From the NCBI GenBank assembly GCA_034359265.1, contig CP136890.1, positions 93,893,501-93,957,500 of the forward strand: a stretch of DNA of 64,000 bases, in the 5' to 3' direction. Numbering within the stretch: the stretch's first letter is position 1; each line of letters opens with the position of its first letter. Under the pieces are notes generated by a model. The model made no database searches and was not told the origin of the DNA. It saw only the letters and a list, made by a program, of their open reading frames with translations. Position numbers and translations under genes: made by a program. The stretch is from Canna indica. Its lineage: Eukaryota; Streptophyta; Magnoliopsida; Zingiberales; Cannaceae. Of this stretch, positions 34,801 to 45,149 are shown piece by piece.

Positions 34801-37800
34801 TGATAGAACAATTCAGCAATTTAGTGAGCTTACTCACAGACAACAAATTTAGAGGAAACTGAGGAATATAAAACACAGATGATAAGTGTAAAGAAGAGTT
34901 AACATGAATGGTGCCAATACCCTGTACTGATGAGAACCATCAGCAAGAGTAACGGAGGTGGGATACGGTGGAGGGTGGAGAGAAGAGAAGGACGAGACAG
35001 TACCAGACATATGTTCAGAGGCTCCAGAGTCTAAAATCCAAGGGCGAGAATCAGAGGTATGTGTTACACATGCAGTAGATAGTCCACCATGGGCAGGAGA
35101 TGGTGCTGGCTGAGTAGACTGAAGCTGAAGTAAACGAGCATACTCCTCGAGTCCTCGGCAGAAATAGTGACATTGGGCGTAGTGCCCACTGAAGATGGAG
35201 TCTCTAATAGTCTACTATGAGTAGATGAATCCGACCGAGCAACATGGGTGAGTATGAGTATGAGCCGGATAACCTGGGGGATAGCCATGTAAACTGTAGC
35301 AAACATCTCTGTTATGGCCTAATTTTCCACAGAAGGAACACTGAGGGCGTCCGCGGCCACCACTACGGCCACCACCTTGTCCGCCACTACGACCATGGTG
35401 ACCTCCACCTCGACCTCCTCTATATGTAGGGGTGCTTTCTACGGCCATAGCAGAGCGATCATGCGTTGGTGGAGGAATATGAGCAGCAGAAGCACGTATC
35501 ATCCTAGTATAGGTATCTGATAAAGAAGGAAGTGATGTGCCATCCAAAATCTGAGTTCGAACTGGGTCTAACTAAGGCCGAACTGTATGAAGAAACATAA
35601 TAGCAAGAAGCTGATCAACACGATCCTGCATAGCTGGAGTAGATAATGGAAGGAGGTCTTTAAAATTTGTGGCGAAGGTTTGAAACCTGCCAATATGAGT
35701 AGTAATATCTGAATCTGATTGCCGAAGTTGAAAAAGATTCCCAAGAGTGTCATAAGCACGAGAAATGTCATTCGTATATAAATGGCGTGCTTGTTCCCAA
35801 GTGTCAACACAGGTGAAGTGACATCTGAAAATACTCATCAGGGAAGGATCAATTGCCTGCCATAGTAGTGCTAAAAGTTGGGCGTCAAGTTTTACCCATG
35901 CAGCCCTCTTATCCTCAGTGATAGATGTGGCCCTAGTGGTAAGATGTTCTTCTTGCCCTTGTCCAACAAACCATATTTTTACCGCTGCTGCCCAGGAGTT
36001 ATAGTTCCTCCCATTAAGTTTTTTAGTTGTAATGAACATTGGACCAGATAGTGATGCAGATGATGAAGAACCCAATGGTAGTATAGACATATCGGTATAT
36101 GGAGAGATAAATACTGATGTGAACAGTAAATAACAAGTAGCAAATAGGAGAACCAATGAACAAAATAGAGCAAGCAGCAAGTAGGAACTTATGAACAGTG
36201 CTTAGCAAATAGCAATTATGGTGGCTCTGAATTCTAGAACTGCAGCAAACAGCAAATATGTTGCACAGTAAACAGCAAACAACACCTTGTTGGGATACCA
36301 AATATGAAGCAGTGGCACCCGGCGGAAGCAGCACTTGGCATGCCTGTGAAGCACGTGGTCTGGTGTGATGCCTGGGAAGATCCAAATATATGGCGTACTA
36401 AATATGAGGAGCCGAAATCGTGGTGTGGCGCCTGATACCACCGAGCTGCGTCGCGGTGGAGTTCGCCAGGGAGAAATCGCCACTCGCAGAAATTGTGACT
36501 CGCAGAGTGGTGCTGCCGAGAGGAGGACTTGTAGTAGCAGCGTGTGCGGTGACGATTAGGGAAGATGAGCGAAGGAGGAGAACTTGCAGTGGCACTGCAG
36601 TAGACTGGAGGAGGAGGCCGCGGGCCGAGCGGTGCTGCCACGTGATGTGAAGCACGGCGTCGCGTGATGCACGACGCTCGCAAAGAAGAGGCGTCCTGCC
36701 GAGGAAGGACGCGTACGCGTCTGCGAGGCCTGGGAAGGGAGCCAACGCGTGGGATGAGCGGCTTGGGAAGGCGCCGTGGAAAGAGAAGGAAAAAAATACG
36801 GTGGAAAGAAAATTAGGGCTCTGATACCATGTAGTTTGGGAAAAATTAGAGAGCCTAAATCCGGCTTCTCTTTCCAGATGTATATATAAGAGTATCTTTA
36901 TAATATTTACACATGTGTCCTTGGACACTTTACAACTAGGTCCTACTTTATTACAATTAGGTCCTAACAAATACTATGACCTAATTGTTTATATTTAAAT
37001 ACTATAAGTAAAATATATATTGTAATTCTCTAGGAAGATAGTTAGAAGCAGAAGAGGAGTAAATAACTGTGGATGCGAGTTATGTGATTCAAACATAGTG
37101 ATAGTAGGCCCAGAAATTTGTTAGCTAAGCGACATGAGTTAGTGCAAATTAATGGTGTCAAAATGGGTGGAGAAATAAACTTATAGACTGCTAGAAACAA
37201 AGGATTTATTTCAGTAGCAATTTTCTCTTTACTATAGATTTATGACAAAAAATTGGATGTAGCTAGCCCCAAATAACTAGGAACCATAAGCTCTGTTGTC
37301 TGGAGCACCAGCAGTGAGAATGGTTTTCAAGCACACGTTCATCAGATGAGAGGTAGTCGGTTATATTGGGTGTCCCATATAAGGGGCTTTTCTCCCCTTC
37401 CGTTACTAGTCACCTCTGCAACTTTTGAAGTTAGTTAATATCTCTTGTTATTTCTAGTAATAGATTACACTTCTTTCTGGCATGCACTGGTTAACATTGC
37501 ATTTTCACAACATACAATTGGTGATTGGTTATGTTTCAACTAGCAGTAGTAGTTTTCATAACCTGCAAGTATTTTACTTGTCCATATGCAGACGTGGAAA
37601 ACCCTGCCAGACGCTAATGAAGTCGGGAAGGACTTGTCGAACTCTGTCATCAACAGCATTGATGCCACAATTGAACATTTGACTTCCTCCAATGTGTTCT
37701 TCGTGGCAAAGCGAAGGAATGCCAACAAGGACGTACTCTATTTGTCTGCCAAATTTCCTCGAGGTATTCCGTTCCTGATAGAGCTCACAGCTGTTGTTGG

Positions 37801-37888
37801 GGTCCCAGGCGTAAAATGTGCAGTAAAGACACCGAGCCCAGAGATGGCACCACTCTTCTTTGAAGCCATGGAAACATTACTGAAGTGA
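19857..37888 (+). CDS. Beta-adaptin, large subunit of AP-1/AP-2 clathrin adaptor complexes
   Basis: Fifteen exons: 19857-19943, 21883-22080, 23519-23632, 23834-24084, 24951-25086, 25739-25918, 26005-26097, 26894-27105, 27216-27279, 27356-27535, 28876-28968, 29037-29431, 29534-29723, 29847-30050 and 37592-37888. All have GT..AG borders and join to 897 residues, the usual plant length. Residues 1 to about 530 form the helical-repeat trunk (start [20 protein letters not shown]). A Ser/Pro/Gln/Ala-rich hinge carries the clathrin-box motif DLLGDL at about 645-650. The appendage follows from about 670 to the end. In plants one beta type is thought to serve both AP-1 (trans-Golgi) and AP-2 (plasma membrane), where it recruits clathrin to vesicles. 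It resembles Arabidopsis BETAB-AD and BETAC-AD equally, so no symbol is given. The 7.5-kb last intron holds an antisense Copia element, yet the reading frame is intact. Confidence 0.96.
20560..20875. mobile_element. MITE-like inverted repeat in beta-adaptin intron 1
   Basis: Arms at about 20662-20712 and 20815-20866 are inverted copies: GTTGTTAGAATTTGCTGTTAACTCATCACG against the complement of CATGTGATGAATTAGTGATAGTTTCTAACA, with mismatches. Upstream sits a GGTACATGTGATTAGGGTCATTTTCGCTTT-type segment of a kind that occurs as a dispersed repeat in plant introns. No coding capacity and no clear target duplication. Confidence 0.45.
21015..21395. mobile_element. Degenerate hAT-MITE-like sequence in beta-adaptin intron 1
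   Basis: Repeated AAGCTTGAGC / GCTCAAGCTT-type words in both orientations (for example near 21050, 21100, 21253, 21283, 21312 and 21330) resemble the subterminal composition of the MITE at 6470-6735. The ends are too mutated to place. Confidence 0.35.
26380..26885. mobile_element. Possible degenerate MITE in beta-adaptin intron 7
   Basis: Words such as AAGGCGCTTTCA, GTCAGGCGAGAGC and, further on, GTGCCTTGAGGCC and GCCTTTAACAACC suggest a decayed element with partly inverted ends. The evidence is compositional only, and no duplication was found. Confidence 0.25.
28118..28516. mobile_element. hAT-type MITE in beta-adaptin intron 10
   Basis: It begins TAGGGGTG and ends CACCCCTA, a perfect 8-bp terminal inverted repeat, and is flanked by GTGAAAAG (28110-28117) and GTGAAAAA (28517-28524), an 8-bp target duplication with one change. 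Inside are palindromic GGTTCCGG / CCGGAACC and GGGTA / TACCC words. It is 399 bp and has no coding sequence. Its position about 360 bases before exon 11 leaves the splice acceptor untouched. Confidence 0.85.
30690..30950. mobile_element. Possible MITE in beta-adaptin intron 14
   Basis: ATCATTTGTTTCACTTGATAGGACAGGAT near 30736 is roughly repeated in inverted form by AGATGATTTTCAATCC..TTAGTGC and ATCTCTTGTCCTATCTCC..AACAAACAT near 30880-30945. The arms are imperfect and the ends are not defined. Confidence 0.35.
31881..32020 (-). repeat. Copia 3' LTR
   Basis: 140 bp, element-strand start TGTTAGGACC and end CAAACTACA. Compared with the other LTR it differs near 31913, 31929 and 31951. It contains TATATATAAG-type sequence on the plus strand. 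Confidence 0.95.
32021..32030 (-). other. Copia polypurine tract
   Basis: On the element strand GAGAGAGAG directly precedes the 3' LTR, the expected place and composition for plus-strand priming. Confidence 0.7.
32028..36090 (-). pseudogene. Copia gag-pol, broken
   Basis: Gag runs from 36090 ([13 protein letters not shown]) with a stop at 35572-35574. It then continues in the same frame to a zinc knuckle [14 protein letters not shown] near 35300. The protease segment has [11 protein letters not shown] near 35035. The pre-integrase region ([16 protein letters not shown]) lies near 34660, followed by integrase pieces (HSDIWGP, later [17 protein letters not shown] near 34160). Reverse transcriptase shows [16 protein letters not shown] near 33395, [19 protein letters not shown] near 33230 and catalytic YVDD near 32965. 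RNase H ([24 protein letters not shown]) ends at 32028 next to the purine tract. It is a single polyprotein in working relatives; here at least four breaks are visible. Confidence 0.9.
36818..36829 (-). other. Copia primer-binding site
   Basis: TGGTATCAGAGC on the element strand, immediately after the 5' LTR, matches the 3' end of plant initiator tRNA-Met, the common primer for Copia elements. Confidence 0.9.
36830..36969 (-). repeat. Copia 5' LTR
   Basis: 140 bp, TG..CA, three differences from the copy at 31881-32020. Its element-strand start lies at 36969 beside the AATAC duplication. Confidence 0.95.
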
Positions 37889-39436
37889 TGTGCTTTCTTC
37901 GTTACTTTTGTAAAAATTTTATGTTGCTTTCTCTACGGTAGCAGTCTGGTGTTATAGTGAGAAAGTGGGTATTTTTTTATCTAGGCAAGTTTGGTTTTGA
38001 TTCATTTCTACGAATTTGTATTGGACAGTTTGTAATTCTTTTGCTAGAACTTTGATATTTGAGAGCTTTTACAGATAAGAGTAACGCTATTTTTTTTTCA
38101 TATTATTTGATTTTAAATAAAGGGATTGTATTTGTATATATGTCCTTCGTTGAAAATTATTAAAGGATGAAATCTAATCCGCTCAGGTGAAAACTTGCTT
38201 GAAACTAATTAAGGATGACAAATTTGTTATGGGAAAAAAAATACTTGTACCATTCTTTAATTAGTCTGAAATAGACATTATCCTCTTGCTAAATAAAAAA
38301 ATGTTATTTTTTTTAATTTAATAAACGTTAATAAGCTTTATTATTATTTATTCATAATGGGTCAACTTCTTAACTTACTACTAAATCTTCGTGACCTTCC
38401 ATGGCTTCAAGGATAGGTCCAACCTCCATTTTGTCAACATAAATTTTAAAGTCATTAAGATTAGACATTATTATCAATCATTATCATACATAGATTTTAA
38501 AGTCAAAGATTTTACTATCAAATCAAGCAGTATGATGGCCATCGATATTAAGGATTGTCGTTAATCTTGATATCAAATCAGCAATAAATTAAAACAGATT
38601 CTCATCCAATTGAAACAGAGTTGATAGGTTCTTACTATGCATATATATAACAAAATATTTTGTTTAGAACTTTCATGTTATATTGAACTTTTAGTTCGGT
38701 GGCAAAAAGGATACATGATTGAAAAATGAAATAATCTCAAACAATTTTGCCTCTGGACCCAATTACTCTCGGTGCTTTCTCAATTGGTCAATTTTTTGGA
38801 GTCCCATTTTGAACACGAGGTCAAAGTCAAACGCATATATCAATTTCTCATAGAGTCTTATGCCATGATCAAATTAACAAGCCAAGCATCACTTCCCATG
38901 CTCAAGCACTACGTGGCTGCCTATGCCACCACACGGACATTGACATCTTGATAACGGAGCAGCAAAGCTTTTGCCATTTGATCTGATTCTAAATCAACCT
39001 CGATCCTCCGTGGTACGCACTCCCACTGCACACTCAAATGGAGGAGCTGGCTACGCGTCGCTCTTAATCGCCTCGTAGACGATCGCCATTACCGAAGCTT
39101 TCCTCCCTTGGCAAGCCATCCCAGCCAAAAAGCACCATGTCCTCCCCAGTTTTTAATTGCCATGACGATGATGAGGTCAGGTGGCTTGTCACCCATGTGG
39201 GCTCCTGGGAAAGTGACAAAAAGGCCTTCATATACCCTCTCACATGGCACCTGCAGCGAGAACATGAACAGCTCTCTTTGATCAGTCTCAATCTCTGCTG
39301 TCCCTCCGCTTCCTTGCATTTGATAAATCCCCAATTTGGATTTGATTACTGGGCGGAGATTTAGCTGAGGTTGCATCTTTGACCGCCTCCGGTTCCTTCC
39401 TGTGTTGTCTCTACTGACAAGTAGCAGTTGGAGAAC
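37889..39436. other. Spacer between beta-adaptin and the next gene
   Basis: The first 200 bases are probably the beta-adaptin 3' untranslated region. Then comes AT-rich DNA, and from about 39050 GC-richer sequence that is the likely promoter and leader of the following gene. Frames on either strand at 39064-39376 show no domain and overlap the probable leader, so I do not call them genes. Confidence 0.4.
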
Positions 39437-40618
39437 ATGCAGGTAAGCTTACTGCTGAATTGTCTCTGAGAGCTTAAACTATGATTAATCGCATGTTAGC
39501 TCACGTTACAAATTGCTGTTGTTTGTTCTTGGTTAGATCCTGCATTGGTTGTTCAAGAGGCCGGACGACTTCTCCCTGGCAGCTTCGTCGTCCTGTGGAT
39601 TAAGCAGCATTGTCTCTCAAGGTAACTATAAAGCTTGATCATGAATCAAATGCGGCTCTATTTTCGCTCAAGATTCAATTTTGATGCGAGCTTTGCATTT
39701 TTCAGACAAAGTGAAGCAGAGAGATTTAGTGGTTTATAACGAAGTGATATCCTGCGAGGAGGATGAAGCGGAGGACGATGCGACGTTTACGATCGTGTTG
39801 AGGAGGCAGAACAGTAGGACGTGCCTTTATAGCACGCTGCGATTGAGGTATTTGCGAAGCTTCTTCAGGGACGAGGTGAGAATGGGGCACAAGGCGGAGA
39901 CGGCCAATGTGGGGTGCAAAGTCTTGCCCATTTGCGACGCGATGTCGACGGCCTCCAAGTGCGGCGACAGCGGCAGCGACGGCTCCGACAAGGACGCGCA
40001 GAAGAGCGAGCGGCGGAGGGCGGTGTCGCGGATGAAGGAGCTGCTGAGGTGGGCCGCCGCCGCCAAGTCCTCCAAAGGAGGAAGCAGCAGCAAAGGATGG
40101 AAGGTACATGGAAATCTAATAACTCATTTTTGATATCTAATCTTGCTCACAAAACCATGGAAATGTAGAATTAATAATATCCATTTATTACTCAAAGCAA
40201 TTCTAATTGTAATGTTCTTCCAGGCGTTGTACTTCCGACAAAAAGCGGCACTCAAAGCAGAAGCCGATGAATCGAGCTCGACTTCGAGCAAGATCAGCTT
40301 CAAGTGGGACGTCGGCAGCTGCTCGAGCGCTTCGTCGGCGTATTCTCCTCATTCTCTGGCTTCAACCTCGCGAAATGATCACATGATGGTGAAGAATTTG
40401 TCGAGGCTTTCGGTAAACCTGCACAGTGCAGAAACCGACGCAAATCTATTGGGCAGCCCGAAGAGCGAATATTATGTCAGAAATGGACAGTGGATAACTA
40501 CTGATTCCAACTGTGAGTTAAAAATAAAATCTTTGTGATTTCTTCGTAAAGTGTCCTCGATTCTTTTACTTATTTGAATCTTCACTTACGCTCTGCAGTT
40601 GTGGTGTTGGAGCTCTGA
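39437..40618 (+). CDS. Plant protein of unknown function ending WITTDSNFVVLEL
   Basis: Five exons: 39437-39442, 39537-39621, 39706-40103, 40224-40512 and 40599-40618. They have GT..AG borders and consistent phases and give 265 residues. The first coding exon is only ATGCAG and the last only 20 bases. The N-terminus reads MQILHWLFKRPDDFSLAASS. The middle has EVISCEEDEAEDDATFTIVL (acidic, probably one structured domain) and a basic stretch with RRRAVSRMKELLRWAAAAKS. The C-terminal third is Ser-rich and closes with GQWITTDSNFVVLEL. I recall the WITTDS.FVVLEL ending from plant proteins of unknown role but cannot name the family. There is no signal peptide or membrane segment. An in-frame start in exon 3 is possible but would lose the N-terminal block. 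Confidence 0.75.
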
Positions 40619-41574
40619 GATCACGATGAGGAACATGAAGATATTTCAACTGATCTGTATTTAGCTGCAAGTAGGAAAGTTTGACCCTTTTTTTTTTTCT
40701 CGGAGGCTTTCGAGGCATAGATTTCTTCTGGGTATGGAAAGACGATGTGTTTAGTTGAATCCAAGATGGCAAGTTGTGTTCTTGGTTTTGGCGAAGAAAT
40801 GTGCCATTATTCAGCTATCTGATCATGTTTACATGGAAGTTTCCAATCAGAAAACCTCTGCTTTGCTTACAAATTTAGTTCGGCTTTAGCTTTACAGTTT
40901 GCTATTTGACTAATTATACTATACGAGGTATTCACCTATGATTATTGCATAATAGTTTTTCTATATAATAATTATGCAAAAATAAGGTAAGTCTGTATTC
41001 ACTTATCCTCTTCAGAGTTCATGTTGCAAAAAGCCTAGTGCCTGAACAGAGACTCTCAAGCTACTAGATAAAATGCTAACACAAGCTTAACCTCTGGTAA
41101 CTTGTATTTGGGCATATTGTCTAAGGTCAAGAGTTGGATCTTATTCACAACATTTTTGTACACAAATTCTTTTATTCGCATCAACATTGTTGTTCACATG
41201 CATGAACTATAATGCGATTAATTCTATGCCATGTCTCTCTCTCTAACTTTCTCTCTCTTCGTTTAATGAAGAGATAGATAGAGATAGACACACGTTGAGG
41301 TGAGTCCAGCATAGAATAAACCCTATAATGCATTGGTTTACTATCATTCATTTAGAAAACATTTCCAACATAATAAGGCTATGTGACATAGAACTAAGAT
41401 TTTGATCCAATAAAGATTTTGAACCTCCAAAAGAAAAGAAGAAGTTGGATACCAGATAGAACTAAGGCTCATGTAATTTATTAGTCATTAAAAACTTCAT
41501 GTAACAGTAAAATTTGTTCCATGTTTATTATCTATGCGAACAATCGTCCTTTTGAGACTTACGTGTTAAATAGA
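40619..41574. other. 3' flank and spacer
   Basis: Probable 3' untranslated sequence followed by AT-rich DNA with a short imperfect TCTCTC / GAGATAGATAGAG inverted pair near 41227-41290. Nothing else is recognisable. Confidence 0.4.
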
Positions 41575-41700
41575 TGTTTTCTTTTCGCTTAGTTAATTAG
41601 TTTCTATCTTTAGCTTTTTCTGCGCTTACTCTTATTTCATTTGTATTTCTCAAAACTCCCGATAAATACAAGTTTGCTTTCTATTAAGAAAAATAAAATC
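41575..41700 (+). mobile_element. LINE 3'-end remnant
   Basis: CTCAAAACTCCCGATAAATACAAGTTTGC followed by an A-rich tail matches the 3' end of the LINE at 44780-44918 (TTCAAAACTCTTGATTAATACAAGTTTC then poly-A), with further similarity upstream to about 41575. A severely 5'-truncated copy of the same family. Confidence 0.6.
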
Positions 41701-42429
41701 ATCCTCCCGAACATACATGATTGAGAGTCATGACGACAAAAGGCGAGTTGACCTCAAAATTTTCGCTTTTAGCAATAAAACTCTTATGTGCCTTGTAGAG
41801 CCATATGACCATGCTTTTTATGGGAATTTTTGAATCACAGAAAAGCAAAACAAGGAGTATATATTGGTAAATGAAGAGGTATATATCCTACGAGCAAAAC
41901 AAAAATGGTAAGAATATATGCTAGTCATTGATGAAAGCAACATACCCTAATGACCTCCTTGAGGCTTTCTTTTTCATCCTCTTTCCTTGCCACCCAATGG
42001 GTATTGTCTCATCAAGGACAACGAAGGCCAAATGATTAAGAATCCATGTAAAGCTACTGAAAACTTAATGACCACTTTTCATTTCAAATTCCTAAAGAAT
42101 TGCAAGTAGGGATCTAATGAGGTCTGGTATCTCGTCAACTTGGCCATGTCTTGGATCGTCGAGGTTTAAACAATGCCCTACTTGCATGCAAAGGGACAGT
42201 GGACCGAACATTTGTCCAACAACACCAACTAATTGAATCTGCTCATCAACTACATAATTTCATTGTATCCAATCAAAATGTCCCTAGCTATATAAAACAC
42301 AATAAATGAGGAAAGAGTGCAGAATCTCTCATGATGTAAGAAAGGGATATGAATCTCTCTATCCCCCAATGTTTTTAAATTAGGTGGGCTTAGGCTCTTT
42401 GTTCTTGAATTTTAATGGGCAAGAAAGAT
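41701..42429. other. Spacer between two LINE pieces
   Basis: No gene, RNA or repeat end recognised. Confidence 0.4.
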
Positions 42430-44918
42430 TAGAACAAAATTGATTGCAGACTCCTTGATATCATTTTTCAAATCTTTATTAGGTTCTTCGGTCACACCTC
42501 TCCTCCGCATTAATTGGGAATTTGTGATCCCTTTGCACAGTTCTATTCTCTCTGATTTGGATGCCCCTTTCTCCCTTGCTGAAGTAACTGAAGTCATTAA
42601 AAGTCCAAAAATTTCAAATCTCCTAGCCCTGACGGACTTATTCTCGAGTTTTATAAGAAGTTTTGGGATCAGCTAGGTCCAAACCTGACTGGTATCTTAA
42701 ATGATCTGTGTTCTCAACCTGGGGACTTCTCCAAGATTAATTATGCCTTCATCACTTTGATTCCAAAAAAGGAAAGTGTGTCCCTAACTTTTGATTCAAA
42801 CCTATCAGCATTGTGAATAGTATCGTCAAGATCTTCTCAAACTTCTAGCGAATAGGTTGCCCCCCCGAATGTCCGATCTCATTTCTAACACGAAAGGAGC
42901 TTACATGCAAGGGCGAAGCACTCTTGACTGTTATATGTCAGTCTCAGAAACTTTATGGGCTTGCAACTCCTTAGATCATGACTTCTGCGTTATCAAATTT
43001 GATTTTGCTAGAGCTTTTGACTCGATTGGATGAGACTTTATCGAGGATATGCTGGTTGGTCGCGGGTTCCCTTCACGTTGGATCTCTTGGATTGCACACC
43101 TTCTTAGATCAGCTACCTCCTCCGTTATTATAAACGGCTCCGTCAGTGTCCCTTTTGCTCACAAGAGGGGATTAAGACAGGGTAATCCATTATCCCCCTT
43201 GCTTTTCAATCTAGTAGCAGATGTCTTATCCAGATTGATTAGTATGGCGGCTGCTTCGGGACGCATCAATGGCGTGTTATAGGCCCACCGTCCTGGGGTA
43301 TCACTCATGTTCTGTATGTGGATGATCTTATCATGTTCTCAAAAGCAGACCCACAAAGCTTCAACCATATCAAATTACTATTCAAATATTTTGAGCTTGC
43401 CTCGGGCCTCTGCATCAACACGGCAAAGACCTCTGTTATCCACGTCGGAGGAAATGCTTCTTTGGCCTCCTCCCTGGTTGGGATCCTCGGTTGCTCGGCA
43501 GGCAGCTACCCTATCAGATATCTTGGTCTCCCTCTTCGAATTGGCAAGCTCCTTAAGTCGGATTGGCATAGTCTTCTTGTTAAAAATGACAAAATTCTCA
43601 CCGCTTGGCAAGGTCTCAACCTCTCTAGAGCCGGTCGGTACACATTGGTTTATAGCACTCTAACTAGTCAAGCTTTTTATATGTTGTCCATCTTCACCGC
43701 TCCAAAGTGGGTCATCAACAGTTTGGACATGAGAAGATGTTGATTCTTCTGGTGCGGTGCTCGGGACTCCAACTGCCAGGGCAAATCTCTTATGGCATGG
43801 TCCTCCCTACTTGGTGATATTAACGAAGGTGGTTTGGGAATCCTGGACATTGAACTCCACAATAGAGCTCGTCTTATTAGTTGGTTTTCGAAGCTACGAA
43901 AAAGGAAGGTTTTGTTTTGGGTCTCCTTGGTATCTCTGCTCTATTATGACTCTTTGGATTCTGGTCATGTGGATCTTTTACCTCTATCCCCTATTTGGTT
44001 GAATATCTGCTCATCGCGGGATATCTTTCGGGTTTCAACTCATGTGTCGGTTGGGGACGATTCTACGGTCCGATTTTGGCTTGACTCCTGGTGTTGCGAC
44101 ATTCCTTTAAGTCAAAAATTTCCTCAGTTGTTTGCCTTGGCCACCTCCCCAAATGCCTATATCAAAGATCTCAAGGAAGTTGACGATTCAGGAAGACCCA
44201 TTGGATGGAACATTCATTTTACAGACTATGTCCTAATGACTCCCTTCTTCTTCTTAACGAGATCCGAGATTTCTTAAGTCGATTGGGGGAGGATTTTCTC
44301 ACTTGGCGTTGGTCGACCTCAGGAGACTTCTCCACTCAATCTCTATACAAGATCCTGAACTTCCGCGGTATCCACGACACAAGAGCTCCATTTATTTGGC
44401 AACTATCGTGTCCAAGAAACATTTCAATTATAAACTGGTTCGCCTTTCACAATAGGCTCCACACTAGAGATCGTTTGATAAGCCATGGCATGCAGGTCGA
44501 CCCAAGATGCGCTCTTTGTCTTTCTGCTCCACAGTCTCACAAGCACATTTTCCATCAATGCTCATATACTTCATTTGGTTGGCGCCATTTCCTATCTCTG
44601 ATCGCTGAGGATCTGTTTCCCCTATCATATGAACCGTGGGCCCCTACCTGTCAAGACTCAACTTCAAAGAAGAAGCTCAGGTTCAAGGCAATCATGATGT
44701 GGCGTTGGAAGATATGGCTCGAACGTAACGGTCGATGCTTCAGAAACGATTCTCATCAGTTTTTTGAGGTTGCTCTGGAGGGGGCGTCTCTTTTCCGTTT
44801 CTCCGTTCTGTAACTTTTTACTTATTTTCTAGGCCTCTTAGACTTTCTCTATCTCACCTTTTCTTGTATTCTTCAAAACTCTTGATTAATACAAGTTTCA
44901 TTTTCTCAAAAAAAAAAA
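42430..44918 (+). mobile_element. 5'-truncated LINE (plant L1-type), copy D
   Basis: Coding similarity starts inside ORF2, just before the reverse transcriptase, with ADSLISFFKSLLGSS near 42443. It continues with SPDG-like sequence (42625), TLIPKKE (42757), FDFARAFDSIG*DF (about 43000), LRQGNPLSPLLFNLV (43172), a YVDD-like VDDLIMF (43318), the thumb region to 43740, and a C-terminal zf-RVT domain RDRLISHGMQVDPRCALC (about 44470) with HIFHQC. The end is TTGATTAATACAAGTTTC followed by poly-A (about 44907-44918). No RNase H is seen, unlike copies A, B and C, so this is a different lineage. Several stops and frameshifts. Confidence 0.85.
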
Positions 44919-45149
44919 TCGATTCTCGATTCAAAGTAGTCAAGATCAAAATTGAAAGAAAAAAAAAATGAATCGACCTGTCAACTAGTCTTGGTCAAAA
45001 AAGAATATAATGTTCTAAAAGAATTTGTCTTCATTTGATACTTGATAGTTGTACAACTCGCCAGATTTTCTTTGAATTTTTTGATATTTTATTAAAAAAT
45101 AAATTTATTATAATAAAAGATATACATAATGAGAACTAAAAGCTTCTTC
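44919..45149. other. Short AT-rich spacer
   Basis: Nothing recognised between the poly-A tail of copy D and the start of copy B. Confidence 0.4.

Larger units (their letters stand above)
31881..36969 (-). mobile_element. Ty1/Copia retrotransposon with 140-bp LTRs, antisense in the last beta-adaptin intron
   Basis: The element is 5.09 kb and flanked by a perfect 5-bp target duplication AATAC (31876-31880 and 36970-36974). Both LTRs are 140 bp and start TG and end CA on the element strand. They differ at three positions by my reading (about 98% identical), so insertion was fairly recent. A primer-binding site complementary to initiator tRNA-Met and a purine tract are in place. The gene order gag, protease, integrase, reverse transcriptase, RNase H defines Copia. 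Stops and frameshifts make it non-autonomous. It reads opposite to the host gene, so its own signals are antisense in the host transcript. Confidence 0.95.

Noticed and set aside
39064..39376. Overlapping frames on both strands before the unknown gene at 39437
   Set aside because: No domain or splice support. The position and base composition fit a promoter and leader.
42430..44918. Target-site duplication for LINE copy D
   Set aside because: The bases after the poly-A tail (TCGATTCTCGATTC) have no visible counterpart near the 5' truncation point.
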